DNA of 64,000 bases from Enterobacteriaceae endosymbiont of Plateumaris sericea (GCF_012562605.1 NZ_CP046224.1:452928-516927), one strand, 5' to 3'; numbered from the stretch's first letter, positions 27,728-38,095 are shown. Notes: a model not told the origin generated them from the letters alone. Numbers and translations are program-made.

Positions 27728-29482
27728 TTATTTATCTGTTATACATAATAATCCTAATTCTTTTAAAATATTTTTATTAATAAAATTAGGAGATTGAGTC
27801 ATTAAACATGCTCCAGAAGTAGTTTTAGGAAAAGCAATTACATCACGAATATTATTTGTATTTGAAAGTAACATAACTAATCGATCTAATCCTAATGCAA
27901 TACCTCTATGTGGAGGTGTACCAAATTTTAAAGCTTCTAAAAAAAAACCAAAATCTTTTTCTTGTATTTGTCTATTTATTTTTAAAATATCAAATATTAT
28001 CTGCTGTATTTTATAATCATATATTCTTCCTGATCCACTACCAATTTCATATCCATTAATTACTATATCATATGAATCAGATATAATATTCTCTGGATTA
28101 TTTTTTAAATCATTTATATTAAATTTTATTGGAGATGTAAAAGGATGATGCATTGGAATAAGTTTTCCTATCTTATCTTTTTTAAATAAAGGAAAATTAA
28201 TAATCCATAATGGAAACCATGTATTTTTTTTTATTAGATTAAAATCTATAGACAATTTTTCTCTTAAAATACCCATAGAACTTAATGTTCCATTAATTTT
28301 TTCTGTTCCTAAAAAGATTAAATCATTATTATTAGCTTGATTACGTAAAATAATATTTTTTGACATTTGATCATTTATTAAAAATTTTGATTGATTATTT
28401 TTATTTAAAAAATTAATTAAATTATGATTTTTTACTTTTAAAATATTAAGATCATTAGTACCATATTTATTAATATATAATTTATAATTATTTAATATTT
28501 CATTATTTATATTTTTAATATATTTATTCTCAACACAAATTGATACTATTCTATTAAAAATATTATTAATTTTATTATTTTTTTTAATAAATAGATTTGT
28601 TAAATCTATTAATTTTAATGGATTTCTTAAATCAGGTTTATCTGTACCATAATTATTCATAGCATCATGAAAAGTTATTATGGAAAATTTTTTTAGTGTA
28701 ATATTTATTATATTTTTCCATAAATAACATAACATTTTTTCTATTAAATTTTTAAAATCATCAAAATTTAAAAAAGAAACTTCTATATCAATTTGAGTAA
28801 ATTCTGGTTGACGATCTGATCTTAAATCTTCATCACGAAAACATTTAGCAATTTGATAATAACGATCTAATCCAGCAATCATTAATAATTGTTTAAAAAT
28901 TTGAGGAGATTGTGGTAATGCATAAAATTTTTTTTTATGTATACGACTAGGAACTAAATAATCTCTAGATCCTTCTGGAGTTGATTTTGTTAAAATTGGT
29001 GTTTCAATATTTAAAAATTTATGTTTTTCTAAAAAAGATCTAATAATACTTGTAATAATTGATCTATTTTTAATTATTTTTAACATTTTAAATTGTCTAA
29101 GATCTATATATCTATATTTTAATCTAATTTCTTCTGTATTTAAAATATTATTATTAATAGGTAATGATTTTGATTTATTTATAATAAATAAATTAGATGC
29201 TATTATTTCTATTTTTCCTGTTGGTAAATTTAAATTTTTATTTATTCTTTTTACTACTTTACCTATTATTTTAACACAAAAATCATTACGTAATGTTGAA
29301 GCTAATTTAAAAATTGTTTTATTTGAAGATGTAAAAATAATTTGTATAATTCCTTCTCGATCTCTTAAATTAATGAAGATTAATTTACCTAAATTTATAT
29401 AATTATCTATCCAACCATAAAGTATTATTTCTTGATTTATATGTGTTGTATTAATTTCTCCACAATAAATTCTATTTTTCAT
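27728..29482 (-). CDS. aspS: Aspartate-tRNA ligase
   Basis: Class IIb synthetase charging tRNA-Asp. Starting at the ATG at 29482 (MKNRIYCGE, with AGGTG upstream) gives 584 aa (E. coli 590); the frame is open three codons further but without a family-like start. The N-terminal anticodon-binding OB fold (LYGWIDNYINLGKLIFINLRDREG) is followed by the class II core: PILTKSTPEGSRDYLVPSR, motif 2 FRDEDLRSDRQPEFTQIDIE, the bacterial GAD insertion (diverged, ~residues 285-425) and motif 3 GIALGLDRLVMLL. The 5' end faces a 72-bp palindrome shared with the divergent C-S lyase gene. Confidence 0.98.
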   Translation of the reverse strand: MKNRIYCGEINTTHINQEIILYGWIDNYINLGKLIFINLRDREGIIQIIFTSSNKTIFKLASTLRNDFCVKIIGKVVKRINKNLNLPTGKIEIIASNLFIINKSKSLPINNNILNTEEIRLKYRYIDLRQFKMLKIIKNRSIITSIIRSFLEKHKFLNIETPILTKSTPEGSRDYLVPSRIHKKKFYALPQSPQIFKQLLMIAGLDRYYQIAKCFRDEDLRSDRQPEFTQIDIEVSFLNFDDFKNLIEKMLCYLWKNIINITLKKFSIITFHDAMNNYGTDKPDLRNPLKLIDLTNLFIKKNNKINNIFNRIVSICVENKYIKNINNEILNNYKLYINKYGTNDLNILKVKNHNLINFLNKNNQSKFLINDQMSKNIILRNQANNNDLIFLGTEKINGTLSSMGILREKLSIDFNLIKKNTWFPLWIINFPLFKKDKIGKLIPMHHPFTSPIKFNINDLKNNPENIISDSYDIVINGYEIGSGSGRIYDYKIQQIIFDILKINRQIQEKDFGFFLEALKFGTPPHRGIALGLDRLVMLLSNTNNIRDVIAFPKTTSGACLMTQSPNFINKNILKELGLLCITDK

Positions 29483-29503
29483 AAAAAACACCTATTATTT
29501 AAA

Positions 29504-29575
29504 TTTTTATAAAATATTTTTATATTAACATTAATTAATATTAATTAATGTTAATATAAAAATATTTTATAAAAA
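29504..29575. repeat. 72-bp perfect palindrome between aspS and the C-S lyase gene
   Basis: Checked base by base: positions 29504-29539 and 29540-29575 are exact reverse complements with no spacer and no mismatch (36-bp arms; the only G/C pair is 29529 C with 29550 G, in AACATTAATTAAT). The next outward pair (29503 with 29576) mismatches. It starts 22 bp upstream of aspS and ends 101 bp before the divergent gene, so it could act as a 5' hairpin of the aspS mRNA, a cruciform, or a protein-binding site. Perfect palindromes of this size are normally unstable in bacteria that have SbcCD. Confidence 0.9.
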
Positions 29576-29676
29576 CATTTATAAAAAGTATAAATAATTA
29601 TTTTTAAATAAAATGAAATATTTTCATATTAAATTAATTTGATATAATTAAAATTTTAATAATTTAATTAATTACA

Positions 29677-30825
29677 ATGATAAAAAAAAAATATAATTTT
29701 GATAAATTTATTGATAGATCAAATAGTGACAGTTTAAAATGGAATAAATATAATAAAAATATTATTCCTTTATGGATAGCTGATAGTGATTTTTCTTGTC
29801 CACCATATATATTAAAAGCATTAAAAGAAAGAATTAACCATGGTATTCTAGGATATGGAATTTTTCCAAAAAATTTATCAAATATTATTATTGAAAGATT
29901 ATGGAAAAATTATAAATGGAAAATTAATCCTGAATGGATTATATATATTAATGGAGTTGTTTGTGGATTACATTTAACTATAAGAACTTTTACTACTAAT
30001 AAAAATTCTATAATCATCCCTATTCCTATATATCCTCCATTTATATATGCAACTAATTTAGCTAAAAGATTTACAAAATATATAAAATTAATACAAATAA
30101 ATAATAGATTAGTTATAGATTATAATTATTTAAATAGAAATATGAATGGTAATGAAAAATTAATAATGTTATGTAATCCACATAATCCAGTAGGAACATC
30201 GTATAAATATCATGAATTAGAAAAAATTTTAGAATTTGTTAAAAAATATAATTTAATTGTTTGTTCTGATGAAATACATTGTGATTTAATTTTAGAAAAA
30301 CATATACAACATATACCATTTGCATCTCTTAATAATGATGCTGCACAATGTACTATAACTCTTATGTCTCCATCTAAATCATTTAATATATCAGGATTAA
30401 ATTTTGCAATAGCTATTATTCCTAATAAAAAATTACGTGATAAATTTAATTTATTTAAACAAGGAATTAATCCTAATATAGATATATTATCATGTATTGC
30501 AGCAGAATCTGCATGGAAAAATGGTAATGATTGGTTAAATAACCAAATTGAATATTTAAAAATTAATCGTGATCTTTTATTTTATACAATAAATAAACTT
30601 CCTTATGTAAGTATGTTAAAACCAGAAGCTACATATCTTGGTTGGATTAATTGCTCTCAAATGAAAATTTCAAATCCAACATTATTTTTTGAAAAATATG
30701 GTATAGGATTATCTTCAGGAAAAGATTTTGGAGATGAAAATTTTATTAGGTTTAATTTTGCTTGTACTCATGATATATTAAAAAAGGCGTTAAAAAGAAT
30801 AGAATATGCAATTAATCAATTATAA
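29677..30825 (+). CDS. patB: PatB/MalY-family pyridoxal-phosphate C-S lyase
   Basis: Fold-type I PLP enzyme of the PatB/MalY group, which cleaves carbon-sulfur bonds of cystathionine and cysteine conjugates; cystathionine beta-lyase activity is known in the family. At 382 aa (PatB/MalY ~387-390). Family blocks: PLWIADSDFSCPPYILKAL, INHGILGYG, MLCNPHNPVGTSY, VCSDEIHCDLIL, HIPFASL and the PLP lysine in SPSKSFNISGLNFA. It reads more like PatB than E. coli MalY. It shares a short gap with argS (26 bp). A plausible role is replacing MetC in methionine synthesis; that is inference. Base composition matches its neighbours, so there is no sign of recent transfer. Confidence 0.88.
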   Translation: MIKKKYNFDKFIDRSNSDSLKWNKYNKNIIPLWIADSDFSCPPYILKALKERINHGILGYGIFPKNLSNIIIERLWKNYKWKINPEWIIYINGVVCGLHLTIRTFTTNKNSIIIPIPIYPPFIYATNLAKRFTKYIKLIQINNRLVIDYNYLNRNMNGNEKLIMLCNPHNPVGTSYKYHELEKILEFVKKYNLIVCSDEIHCDLILEKHIQHIPFASLNNDAAQCTITLMSPSKSFNISGLNFAIAIIPNKKLRDKFNLFKQGINPNIDILSCIAAESAWKNGNDWLNNQIEYLKINRDLLFYTINKLPYVSMLKPEATYLGWINCSQMKISNPTLFFEKYGIGLSSGKDFGDENFIRFNFACTHDILKKALKRIEYAINQL

Positions 30826-30851
30826 AAAATTTATTTAATTAGGTAAAATGA

Positions 30852-32585
30852 ATGAATATTCAAACAATTCTTTCAGAAAATATTCAGGATGCAATGTTAA
30901 AATCAGGTATTCCATTAAAATATAATGTAATATTACGCCAATGTAAAAAAATAAAATTTGGACATTATCAAGTAAATGGCATTATATCAGCTGCTATAAA
31001 ATTAGGTCAAAACCCTAAAAAATTAGCAGAAAAAGTAATACAAAATATGAATTTAAAACATGTAATAAAAAAAATAGAAATATCACATTTAGGATTTATT
31101 AATATTTTTATTAAAGATAAATGGATATCTAAACAAATAAATTTATTATTAAATACTCCTAAATTAGGTATTTTAAATGAAATAAAAGTTAAAAATATTA
31201 TAATAGATTATTCAAGCCCTAATATTGCAAAGGAAATGCATGTTGGACATTTAAGATCTACAATTATAGGAGATTCAGTTGTACGTATATTAATTTTTTT
31301 AGGACATAATGTAATAAAAGTTAATCATATAGGTGATTGGGGTACACAATTTGGAATGTTAATTGCATTTTTAGAATTTAAACAACATAAAGAAAAAAAA
31401 ATATTTTTATCTGATTTAAATGAATTTTATAAAGAAGCACAAATTAAATATAATAACAATAAACATTTTGCTGAAAAATCTAGAAAATATGTTGTAAAAT
31501 TACAAAATAATGATCCATGTTGTTTAAAAATATGGAAAAAATTTGTTCAAATTACTATGAATTATAATTATATGTTATATAAAAAACTTAATGTTTCATT
31601 AACTTCAAAAGATACTTTTGGTGAAAGTACATATAATCATATGCTACCTAAAATAATTTTAGATTTAAAAAATAAAGGTTTAGCTATTAATAGTAATGGT
31701 GCAATTGTTGTTCCTATAAAAAAAATAAAAAATAAAAATGGAACTACAATGGCAATTATTATACAAAAAAAAGATGGAGGATATCTTTATGCAACTACTG
31801 ATATTGCTTGTATAAAATATCGTTGTAAAATATTAAAAGCTGATCGTATCATATATTATGTAGATGCAAGACAAAGTCAATATTTAAAACAAATATTTTT
31901 AATAGCAAAAAAAGCTAATTATGTTCCTTTACATGTAAAATTAGAACATCATATGTTTGGAATGATATTAGATAATAATAATAAACCATTTAAAACACGT
32001 ACAGGAGAAAATATAAAATTAAATAATTTAATAGAAGAATCTATAATAAGATCAAAAAAAGTAATTTTACAAAAAAATCCTATGATTAAAAAAAATGAAT
32101 TAGATAATTTATCTTCTGTAATAGGTATTGCAGCAATTAAATATTCTGAATTATCTAAAAATAGAATAACTAATTATGTGTTTAATTGGGATGATATGCT
32201 TTCTTTAAATGGAAATACAGCACCTTATATCCAATATGCTTATGTAAGAGCAAAATCAATATTAATAAAATCAAAAATTAATTTTAATAATTTTTTAAAT
32301 TATGAAATAACATTCTCTAATAATTATGAAATTAATTTAGCTATTACTTTTTTAGAGTTTGAAGAAATAATTTTAAAAGTGGCTAAAAATGGTACTCCAC
32401 ACATATTATGTAATTGGTTATATAAAATTACTACATTATTTTCTAATTTTTATGAAAATTGTAACATATTAAATATAAATAATAATTTAATTAAAATGAG
32501 TAGATTAACAATAGTATTTACTACTACTAAATTTTTAAAAAAAGGATTAAATCTTTTAGGTATTAAAACAATTAATAAAATGTAA
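30852..32585 (+). CDS. argS: Arginine-tRNA ligase
   Basis: Class I synthetase for tRNA-Arg. At 577 aa it equals E. coli. The N-terminal Add-1 domain (~1-120) is followed by the catalytic fold with IIDYSSPNIAKEMHVGHLRSTIIGDS, in which HVGH is the HIGH signature, and YATTDIACIKYRC. No canonical KMSKS is expected in this enzyme; the region FKTRTGENIKL is the counterpart. The DALR anticodon domain ends in RLTIVFTTTKFLKKGLNLLGI. An AGGT ribosome site precedes the ATG. Confidence 0.98.
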   Translation: MNIQTILSENIQDAMLKSGIPLKYNVILRQCKKIKFGHYQVNGIISAAIKLGQNPKKLAEKVIQNMNLKHVIKKIEISHLGFINIFIKDKWISKQINLLLNTPKLGILNEIKVKNIIIDYSSPNIAKEMHVGHLRSTIIGDSVVRILIFLGHNVIKVNHIGDWGTQFGMLIAFLEFKQHKEKKIFLSDLNEFYKEAQIKYNNNKHFAEKSRKYVVKLQNNDPCCLKIWKKFVQITMNYNYMLYKKLNVSLTSKDTFGESTYNHMLPKIILDLKNKGLAINSNGAIVVPIKKIKNKNGTTMAIIIQKKDGGYLYATTDIACIKYRCKILKADRIIYYVDARQSQYLKQIFLIAKKANYVPLHVKLEHHMFGMILDNNNKPFKTRTGENIKLNNLIEESIIRSKKVILQKNPMIKKNELDNLSSVIGIAAIKYSELSKNRITNYVFNWDDMLSLNGNTAPYIQYAYVRAKSILIKSKINFNNFLNYEITFSNNYEINLAITFLEFEEIILKVAKNGTPHILCNWLYKITTLFSNFYENCNILNINNNLIKMSRLTIVFTTTKFLKKGLNLLGIKTINKM

Positions 32586-32642
32586 AATAATTTAAATTAA
32601 ATAATTTATATATTTAATTAATATAAAATAATAGATATTATC

Positions 32643-33755
32643 ATGTATAAAAAAAAAGTAATAATTGCTATTTCTGGTGGTGTTGATTCTTCAGTATCTG
32701 CTTGGTTATTAAAAAATCAAAATTATCAAGTAGAAGGATTATTTATGAAAAATTGGGAAGAAGATGATACTAAAAATTGTAATATTAAAAAAGATTTATA
32801 TGATGCAGAAACAATTTGTAATCAATTAAATATTTATTTACATAAAATTAATTTTTCTTTTGAATATTGGGAATATGTTTTTAAAAATTTTCTTTATGAA
32901 TATAAAATAGGTAATACTCCAAATCCTGATGTTTTATGTAATAAAATAATAAAATTTAAGTATTTTATGAATTTTGCTTTAAAAAATTTAGGTGCGGACT
33001 TTATAAGTACAGGACATTATGTTAGATGTAAAAAAATTAAACATCAATTTCATTTATTAAAAGGAATTGATAAAAATAAAGATCAAAGTTATTTTTTATA
33101 TACAATTAAAGAAAAACAATTAACAAAAATTTTATTTCCAATAGGATATTTAAATAAAATTGAAGTTCGTAAAATAGCAGAAAAATTAAATTTTATAAAT
33201 GCAAAAAAAAAAGATTCTACAGGAATATGTTTTATAGGTGAAAAAAAATTTCCAGAATTTTTAAATAAATATTTATCTACAAAAGAAGGAAATATTATTA
33301 ATCTTAATGGAAAAATTATTGGAAAACATAAAGGATTAATACATTATACATTAGGACAACGTAAAAGAATAGGAATAGGAGGTATATTAAATAATAATAA
33401 TTCTGATCCATGGTATGTTATTAAGAAAGATATGAAAAAAAATATTTTAATTGTAGCTCAAGGAAAAAATAATCCTTATTTATTTTCTATTGGATTAATA
33501 GCAAAAAATATTACTTGGATTAATTATCCATTTAAAATACCAAAAATTTGTTCTATTAAAACTAGATATAGACAAAAAGAAATATGTTGTAAAATAAAAT
33601 TATTAAGTAATAATAAAATTAAAGTTTTATTTAATAATCCAATATCTAGTATTACTCCTGGACAATCAGCTGTTTTTTATTCTGGATCTATTTGTTTAGG
33701 TGGAGGAATAATAGAAAAAAAAATTTCATATATGAATAATAATATAATTGATTAA
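32643..33755 (+). CDS. mnmA: tRNA-specific 2-thiouridylase MnmA
   Basis: Puts sulfur on U34 of Lys, Glu and Gln tRNAs using ATP and sulfur relayed from IscS/Tus. At 370 aa (E. coli 368). The PP-loop SGGVDSSVSAWLL is at residues ~11-23; the catalytic cysteines are in NPDVLCNKIIKF (~103) and GICFIGEKKF (~199). It works on the same U34 position as MnmE (38.9-40.3 kb in this window). In E. coli the order is mnmA-hflD-purB; here purB follows after 18 bp because hflD is deleted. The start lacks a strong ribosome site. Confidence 0.97.
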   Translation: MYKKKVIIAISGGVDSSVSAWLLKNQNYQVEGLFMKNWEEDDTKNCNIKKDLYDAETICNQLNIYLHKINFSFEYWEYVFKNFLYEYKIGNTPNPDVLCNKIIKFKYFMNFALKNLGADFISTGHYVRCKKIKHQFHLLKGIDKNKDQSYFLYTIKEKQLTKILFPIGYLNKIEVRKIAEKLNFINAKKKDSTGICFIGEKKFPEFLNKYLSTKEGNIINLNGKIIGKHKGLIHYTLGQRKRIGIGGILNNNNSDPWYVIKKDMKKNILIVAQGKNNPYLFSIGLIAKNITWINYPFKIPKICSIKTRYRQKEICCKIKLLSNNKIKVLFNNPISSITPGQSAVFYSGSICLGGGIIEKKISYMNNNIID

Positions 33756-33773
33756 TTCAAAGGTTTTATATAA

Positions 33774-35153
33774 ATGAAATTATTTCATCTTACTGCTTTA
33801 TCTCCTTTAGATGGTAGATATCATAATGATTTAGTTTTTTTAAAAGATATTTTTAGTGAATATAGTTTAATGAAATTTAGATTAAAAATTGAAATTAATT
33901 GGTTAAAATTTCTTTCCCAAAATTCTAATATTAAAGAAATATCTAAATTTTCTATAGAAGAAACAAATTTTTTAAATAAAATTATTACTAATTTTAATGA
34001 ATATGATGCTCTTGCAATAAAAAAAATAGAATATGATATAAATCATGATGTTAAAGCAATAGAATATTTTTTAAAAAGTAAAATAAAAAAACATGATTCA
34101 TTAAAAAAAATATCAGAATTTGTTCATTTTGCATGTACATCAGAAGATATTAATAATTTATCATATGCAATAATGTTAAATATATCAAAAAATAATATTT
34201 TATCTATATGGATAAAAGTTATGTCCACTATAAAAAAATTAGCATTAAAATATAGTAATGTTACTATGTTATCTCATACACATGGACAACCAGCAACTCC
34301 ATCTACTATTGGTAAAGAAATGATTAATTATGTATATCGTATAAAAACACAAATTAATCAATTTAAAAAAATAAATATTTTAGGTAAAATTAATGGTGCT
34401 GTAGGTAATTATAATGCTCATAAAACAGCATATCCTAATATTAATTGGCATAAATTAAGTAAAAATTTTGTTGAATCATTAAAAATTACTTGGAATCCTT
34501 ATACTACTCAAATAGAACCTCATGACTATATTGCTGAAATATTTCATTGTATGATACGTTTTAATAATATTCTTATTGATTTTAATAGAGATATTTGGGG
34601 ATATATATCATTAAAATATTTCGATCAAAAATTTTATAAAAAACATATTGGTTCATCAACAATGCCTCATAAAATAAATCCTATTTTATTTGAAAAATCA
34701 GAAGGAAATTTAGGAATGGCTAATGCAATTATGCAACATATGGCAAATAAATTACCTATTTCTAGATGGCAAAGAGATTTAACAGATTCTACTGTTATGA
34801 GAAATATTGGTGTAGCTATAGGTTATTCAATAATATCATATATTAGTACAATAAAAGGTATTAAACAATTAAAAATAAATAAAAAATTTCTAAAACAAGC
34901 ATTAGAAGAAAATTGGCAAGTAATTGGTGAAGCAATCCAAACTATTATGAAAAAATATAATATTAAAAACGCATATGAAAAAATAAAAAAACTAACTCAA
35001 GGAAAAAATATTTCATTACAAAATATACATGATTTTATTGATAAATTAAATATACCTAATAAAGAAAAATTATTTTTGAAAAACATTACTCCTAATAATT
35101 ATATCGGTTATGCTATAGAATTAACAAATAATTTTAATAAATTTATAACTTAA
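33774..35153 (+). CDS. purB: Adenylosuccinate lyase
   Basis: Fumarase-superfamily enzyme acting twice in purine synthesis (SAICAR to AICAR, adenylosuccinate to AMP). At 459 aa (E. coli 456). The catalytic signature SSTMPHKINPI is at ~residues 294-304; other conserved blocks are TSEDINN and THGQPATPSTIGKE. Whether it serves de novo synthesis or only AMP formation from IMP cannot be told here. AAAGG precedes the ATG. Its stop codon is inside a hairpin that probably ends the transcript. Confidence 0.98.
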   Translation: MKLFHLTALSPLDGRYHNDLVFLKDIFSEYSLMKFRLKIEINWLKFLSQNSNIKEISKFSIEETNFLNKIITNFNEYDALAIKKIEYDINHDVKAIEYFLKSKIKKHDSLKKISEFVHFACTSEDINNLSYAIMLNISKNNILSIWIKVMSTIKKLALKYSNVTMLSHTHGQPATPSTIGKEMINYVYRIKTQINQFKKINILGKINGAVGNYNAHKTAYPNINWHKLSKNFVESLKITWNPYTTQIEPHDYIAEIFHCMIRFNNILIDFNRDIWGYISLKYFDQKFYKKHIGSSTMPHKINPILFEKSEGNLGMANAIMQHMANKLPISRWQRDLTDSTVMRNIGVAIGYSIISYISTIKGIKQLKINKKFLKQALEENWQVIGEAIQTIMKKYNIKNAYEKIKKLTQGKNISLQNIHDFIDKLNIPNKEKLFLKNITPNNYIGYAIELTNNFNKFIT

Positions 35154-35189
35154 AAATTAAATTTATATTTTAGTTTTTAAGTTATAAAT
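35141..35189 (+). terminator. Hairpin overlapping the purB stop codon
   Basis: Perfect 16-bp arms at 35141-35156 and 35174-35189 with a 17-nt loop; the stem contains TATAACTTAAAAA, and the purB TAA (35151-35153) is inside the 5' arm. It separates the mnmA-purB unit from potABC. The loop is long and there is no strong U run, but the stem is well above background. Confidence 0.6.
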
Positions 35190-35236
35190 ATATTTAATAA
35201 AATAATTTATTTAATCATATTAGTTAGAGTTCATTC

Positions 35237-36346
35237 ATGAGAAAAAATATTAAAGAAGTATTAGTTACTCTTAATAATATTAGTAAATCTTTTTTTGGTA
35301 AAAAAGTTCTTTCTAATTTTTGTTTAACAATACATAATGGTGAATTTATTACTTTATTAGGACCATCAGGTTGTGGTAAAACAACAATTTTAAGATTAAT
35401 AGCTGGATTAGAAAAAGTTGATAGTGGTTCTATTATGTTAGATCAAAAAATAATTACTAATACTCCAGCAGAACATAGACAAACTAATACTGTTTTTCAA
35501 AGTTATGCTTTATTTCCTCATATGTCTGTATTTGATAATATTGCTTTTGGATTAAAAATGCAAAAAAAACCATATAAAGAAATATTATCTAGTGTAAAAA
35601 ATATTTTAAATATGGTTCAATTACAAAATTTTGCAAATAGAAAACCTCATGAATTATCTGGGGGACAACAACAAAGAGTAGCTATTGCTAGAGCTGTTAT
35701 TAATAAACCTAGAATTTTGCTTCTAGATGAATCATTATCAGCTTTAGATTATAGATTAAGAAAAAAAATGCAAAATGAATTAAAAATATTACAAAGAAAA
35801 TTAGGAATTACTTTTGTATTTGTGACTCATAATCAAGAAGAAGCATTAACAATATCGGACCGTATTATTGTATTACGTAATGGTAAAATAGAACAAGATG
35901 GTACTCCTAGAGAAATATATGAAGAACCAAAAAATTTATTTATTGCTAAATTTATAGGCGATATAAATATATTTAATGCTACTATTATAAAAAAATTAAA
36001 TAATGCACAAGTAATAGCTGATTTAGAAGGTTATTTATGTAATATAAAAGTTCCATTTCCTATTATTCCAGGAGAAAAAATACATGTTTTATTAAGACCA
36101 GAAGATTTAAGAATTAAAGAAATAAATAATAATAAATATAATGGTTTAATTGGATATGTTAAAGATCAAAGTTATAAAGGTATGACATTAGAATCTACTT
36201 TAGAACTTGAAAATGGTAAAATAATTACTGTAAGTGAATTTTTTAATGAAGATGATCCTAATTTTGATCATTCTATTAACCAAAAAATGATAATTAATTG
36301 GGTTGAAACATGGGAGGTAGTATTACCTTATGAAGAAAATAACTAA
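35237..36346 (+). CDS. potA: Spermidine/putrescine ABC transporter ATPase PotA
   Basis: ATP-hydrolysing subunit of the PotABCD polyamine importer. At 369 aa (E. coli 378). Walker [13 protein letters not shown]-loop [11 protein letters not shown], signature [14 protein letters not shown], Walker [13 protein letters not shown] (the usual EP is ES here) and H-loop VTHNQEEA are in order, followed by the C-terminal regulatory TOBE-like domain ([11 protein letters not shown]). potB overlaps its last 17 bp and its ribosome site (GGGAGG) lies inside potA, so the genes are translationally linked. Confidence 0.97.
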   Translation: MRKNIKEVLVTLNNISKSFFGKKVLSNFCLTIHNGEFITLLGPSGCGKTTILRLIAGLEKVDSGSIMLDQKIITNTPAEHRQTNTVFQSYALFPHMSVFDNIAFGLKMQKKPYKEILSSVKNILNMVQLQNFANRKPHELSGGQQQRVAIARAVINKPRILLLDESLSALDYRLRKKMQNELKILQRKLGITFVFVTHNQEEALTISDRIIVLRNGKIEQDGTPREIYEEPKNLFIAKFIGDINIFNATIIKKLNNAQVIADLEGYLCNIKVPFPIIPGEKIHVLLRPEDLRIKEINNNKYNGLIGYVKDQSYKGMTLESTLELENGKIITVSEFFNEDDPNFDHSINQKMIINWVETWEVVLPYEENN

Positions 36347-37184
36347 ATATTCTAGAAAAATAATAATTTTAATAGTAATAAGTTGGTTATTATTATTTAT
36401 TTTCCTTCCAAATTTAATAATAATTATTATTAGTTTTTTAACAAAAGATGATAGTAATTTTATTAAATTTAATTTAACTTTGCATAATTATAAACTAATA
36501 CTAGATGCATTATATCTAAATATATTTATTTATTCTTTATATATATCCTTAATAACAACATTAATTTGTCTTATTATTGGATTTTTATTTTCATGGTGTC
36601 TTATTAAAATATCTCATCATTATAGATCTTTAATGTTATTTTTTTTATTTTTACCTTTTTGGATTAATTCATTAATTAGGATTTTTTGTTTAAAAAGTTT
36701 TTTTAGTATAAATGGTTATTTTAATAATATTCTTCTTTATTTAAAATTAATTAATCATCCTATACATATTATATATACATCTTTTGCTGTTATTTTAGGA
36801 TTAGTATATATTCTATTACCTTTTATGATTATACCAATATATTCTAGTTTAGAAAAATTAGATATGTTTTGTATAGAAGCAGCTAAAGATTTAGGAGCTA
36901 AATCTTGGAAAATTTTTATTTATATAATATTACCATTAACATTTCCAGGAATTATTTCAGGATGTTTACTAGTTTTTTTACCTGCTATGGGAATGTTTTA
37001 TATTTCAGATTTAATGGGAGGATCTAAAAATTTATTAATAGGTAATATTATAAAAAATCAATTTCTTAATATAAGAGATTGGCCGTTAGGTGCTACTTTA
37101 AGTAATATAGTAATATTAATTACGGGAATATTTTTAATATTATATTATAAATTAATAAAATTTTTTAATAAAAAGGAATTTTAA
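36330..37184 (+). CDS. potB: Spermidine/putrescine ABC transporter permease PotB
   Basis: One of the two membrane subunits of the polyamine importer. At 284 aa (E. coli 275) with six predicted helices. The EAA loop that docks on PotA is clear: [26 protein letters not shown] (~residues 184-209, beginning [11 protein letters not shown]). Start chosen at 36330 because of the strong GGGAGG at 36311-36316 and the overlap with potA. Confidence 0.95.
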   Translation: MKKITKYSRKIIILIVISWLLLFIFLPNLIIIIISFLTKDDSNFIKFNLTLHNYKLILDALYLNIFIYSLYISLITTLICLIIGFLFSWCLIKISHHYRSLMLFFLFLPFWINSLIRIFCLKSFFSINGYFNNILLYLKLINHPIHIIYTSFAVILGLVYILLPFMIIPIYSSLEKLDMFCIEAAKDLGAKSWKIFIYIILPLTFPGIISGCLLVFLPAMGMFYISDLMGGSKNLLIGNIIKNQFLNIRDWPLGATLSNIVILITGIFLILYYKLIKFFNKKEF

Positions 37185-37188
37185 AATA

Positions 37189-38004
37189 ATGTTTAAATAT
37201 TTATTACGTAATATTTTTATAATTTTAGTATATAGTTGGTTTTATATTCCTATAATTATTCTTATAATAAATTCTTTTAATTTATCTATTTTTGGAAATC
37301 AATGGCAGGGATTTAGTATTAAATGGTATTATTCTATTATAAATAATCATTTTTTATTAGAAGCAACATATCATTCATTAATAATTGCTATAATTACTGC
37401 AACATGTGCAACAATAATGGGTTTTTTAACTGCTATTACTTTATATTATTGTAATGTATATTTTAAATCTTTTATTAGTATTTTATTATTTATAGTAATT
37501 GTATCTCCTGATATTATTATGGCAATTTCTTTATTATTATTATTTATATTATTTAATTTTACATTAGGATTTTGGACATTATTAGTTTCTCATATCACTT
37601 TTTGTCTTCCATATGTTGTTATTACAGTACATTCTAGATTAAAAAATTTTGATAGTCGTATTTTAGATGCGGCTAAAGATTTAGGAGCTAGTGATAGTGT
37701 TATTATAATAAAAATTATATTACCATTAATATTACCTACAATATTATCTAGTTGGTTATTAAGTTTTGCTTTATCTATGGATGATATAACAATATCAACA
37801 TTTGTAACTGGACCTACATACGAAATATTACCATTAAAAATTTATTCTATGGTTAAAATAGGTATTTCTCCTGAAATTAATGCTTTAGCTACTATATTAA
37901 TTATGATTTCTTTATTATTAGTTTTATCTAGTAGAATTATTCTAAATAATTTTTATAAAAATTATTATCAAATTAATTATTTTAAAAAAAAATCTAATAA
38001 ATAA
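37189..38004 (+). CDS. potC: Spermidine/putrescine ABC transporter permease PotC
   Basis: Second membrane subunit of the polyamine importer. At 271 aa (E. coli 264), six helices, EAA-type loop DAAKDLGASDSVIIIKIILPLILPTI (~residues 160-185). AAGGAA ribosome site upstream, 4 bp after potB. In E. coli potD, encoding the periplasmic binding protein, follows directly; here there is a hairpin and then the convergent mutM, so potD is missing from the operon. Confidence 0.95.
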   Translation: MFKYLLRNIFIILVYSWFYIPIIILIINSFNLSIFGNQWQGFSIKWYYSIINNHFLLEATYHSLIIAIITATCATIMGFLTAITLYYCNVYFKSFISILLFIVIVSPDIIMAISLLLLFILFNFTLGFWTLLVSHITFCLPYVVITVHSRLKNFDSRILDAAKDLGASDSVIIIKIILPLILPTILSSWLLSFALSMDDITISTFVTGPTYEILPLKIYSMVKIGISPEINALATILIMISLLLVLSSRIILNNFYKNYYQINYFKKKSNK

Positions 38005-38025
38005 TTTATAATTAAATTATTTATT
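37996..38025 (+). terminator. Hairpin terminator at the potC stop, between convergent potC and mutM
   Basis: Perfect 13-bp arms at 37996-38008 and 38013-38025 with a 4-nt loop; the potC stop codon lies in the 5' arm and TTTC follows the 3' arm. AT-only. Its position just where potD would begin shows that the operon now ends here. Confidence 0.6.
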
Positions 38026-38095
38026 TCAATATTAAAAAATATTTTATTAATTTAATTAAATAAGTTTTAAATAAAAATAATATTTATATAAAAAA

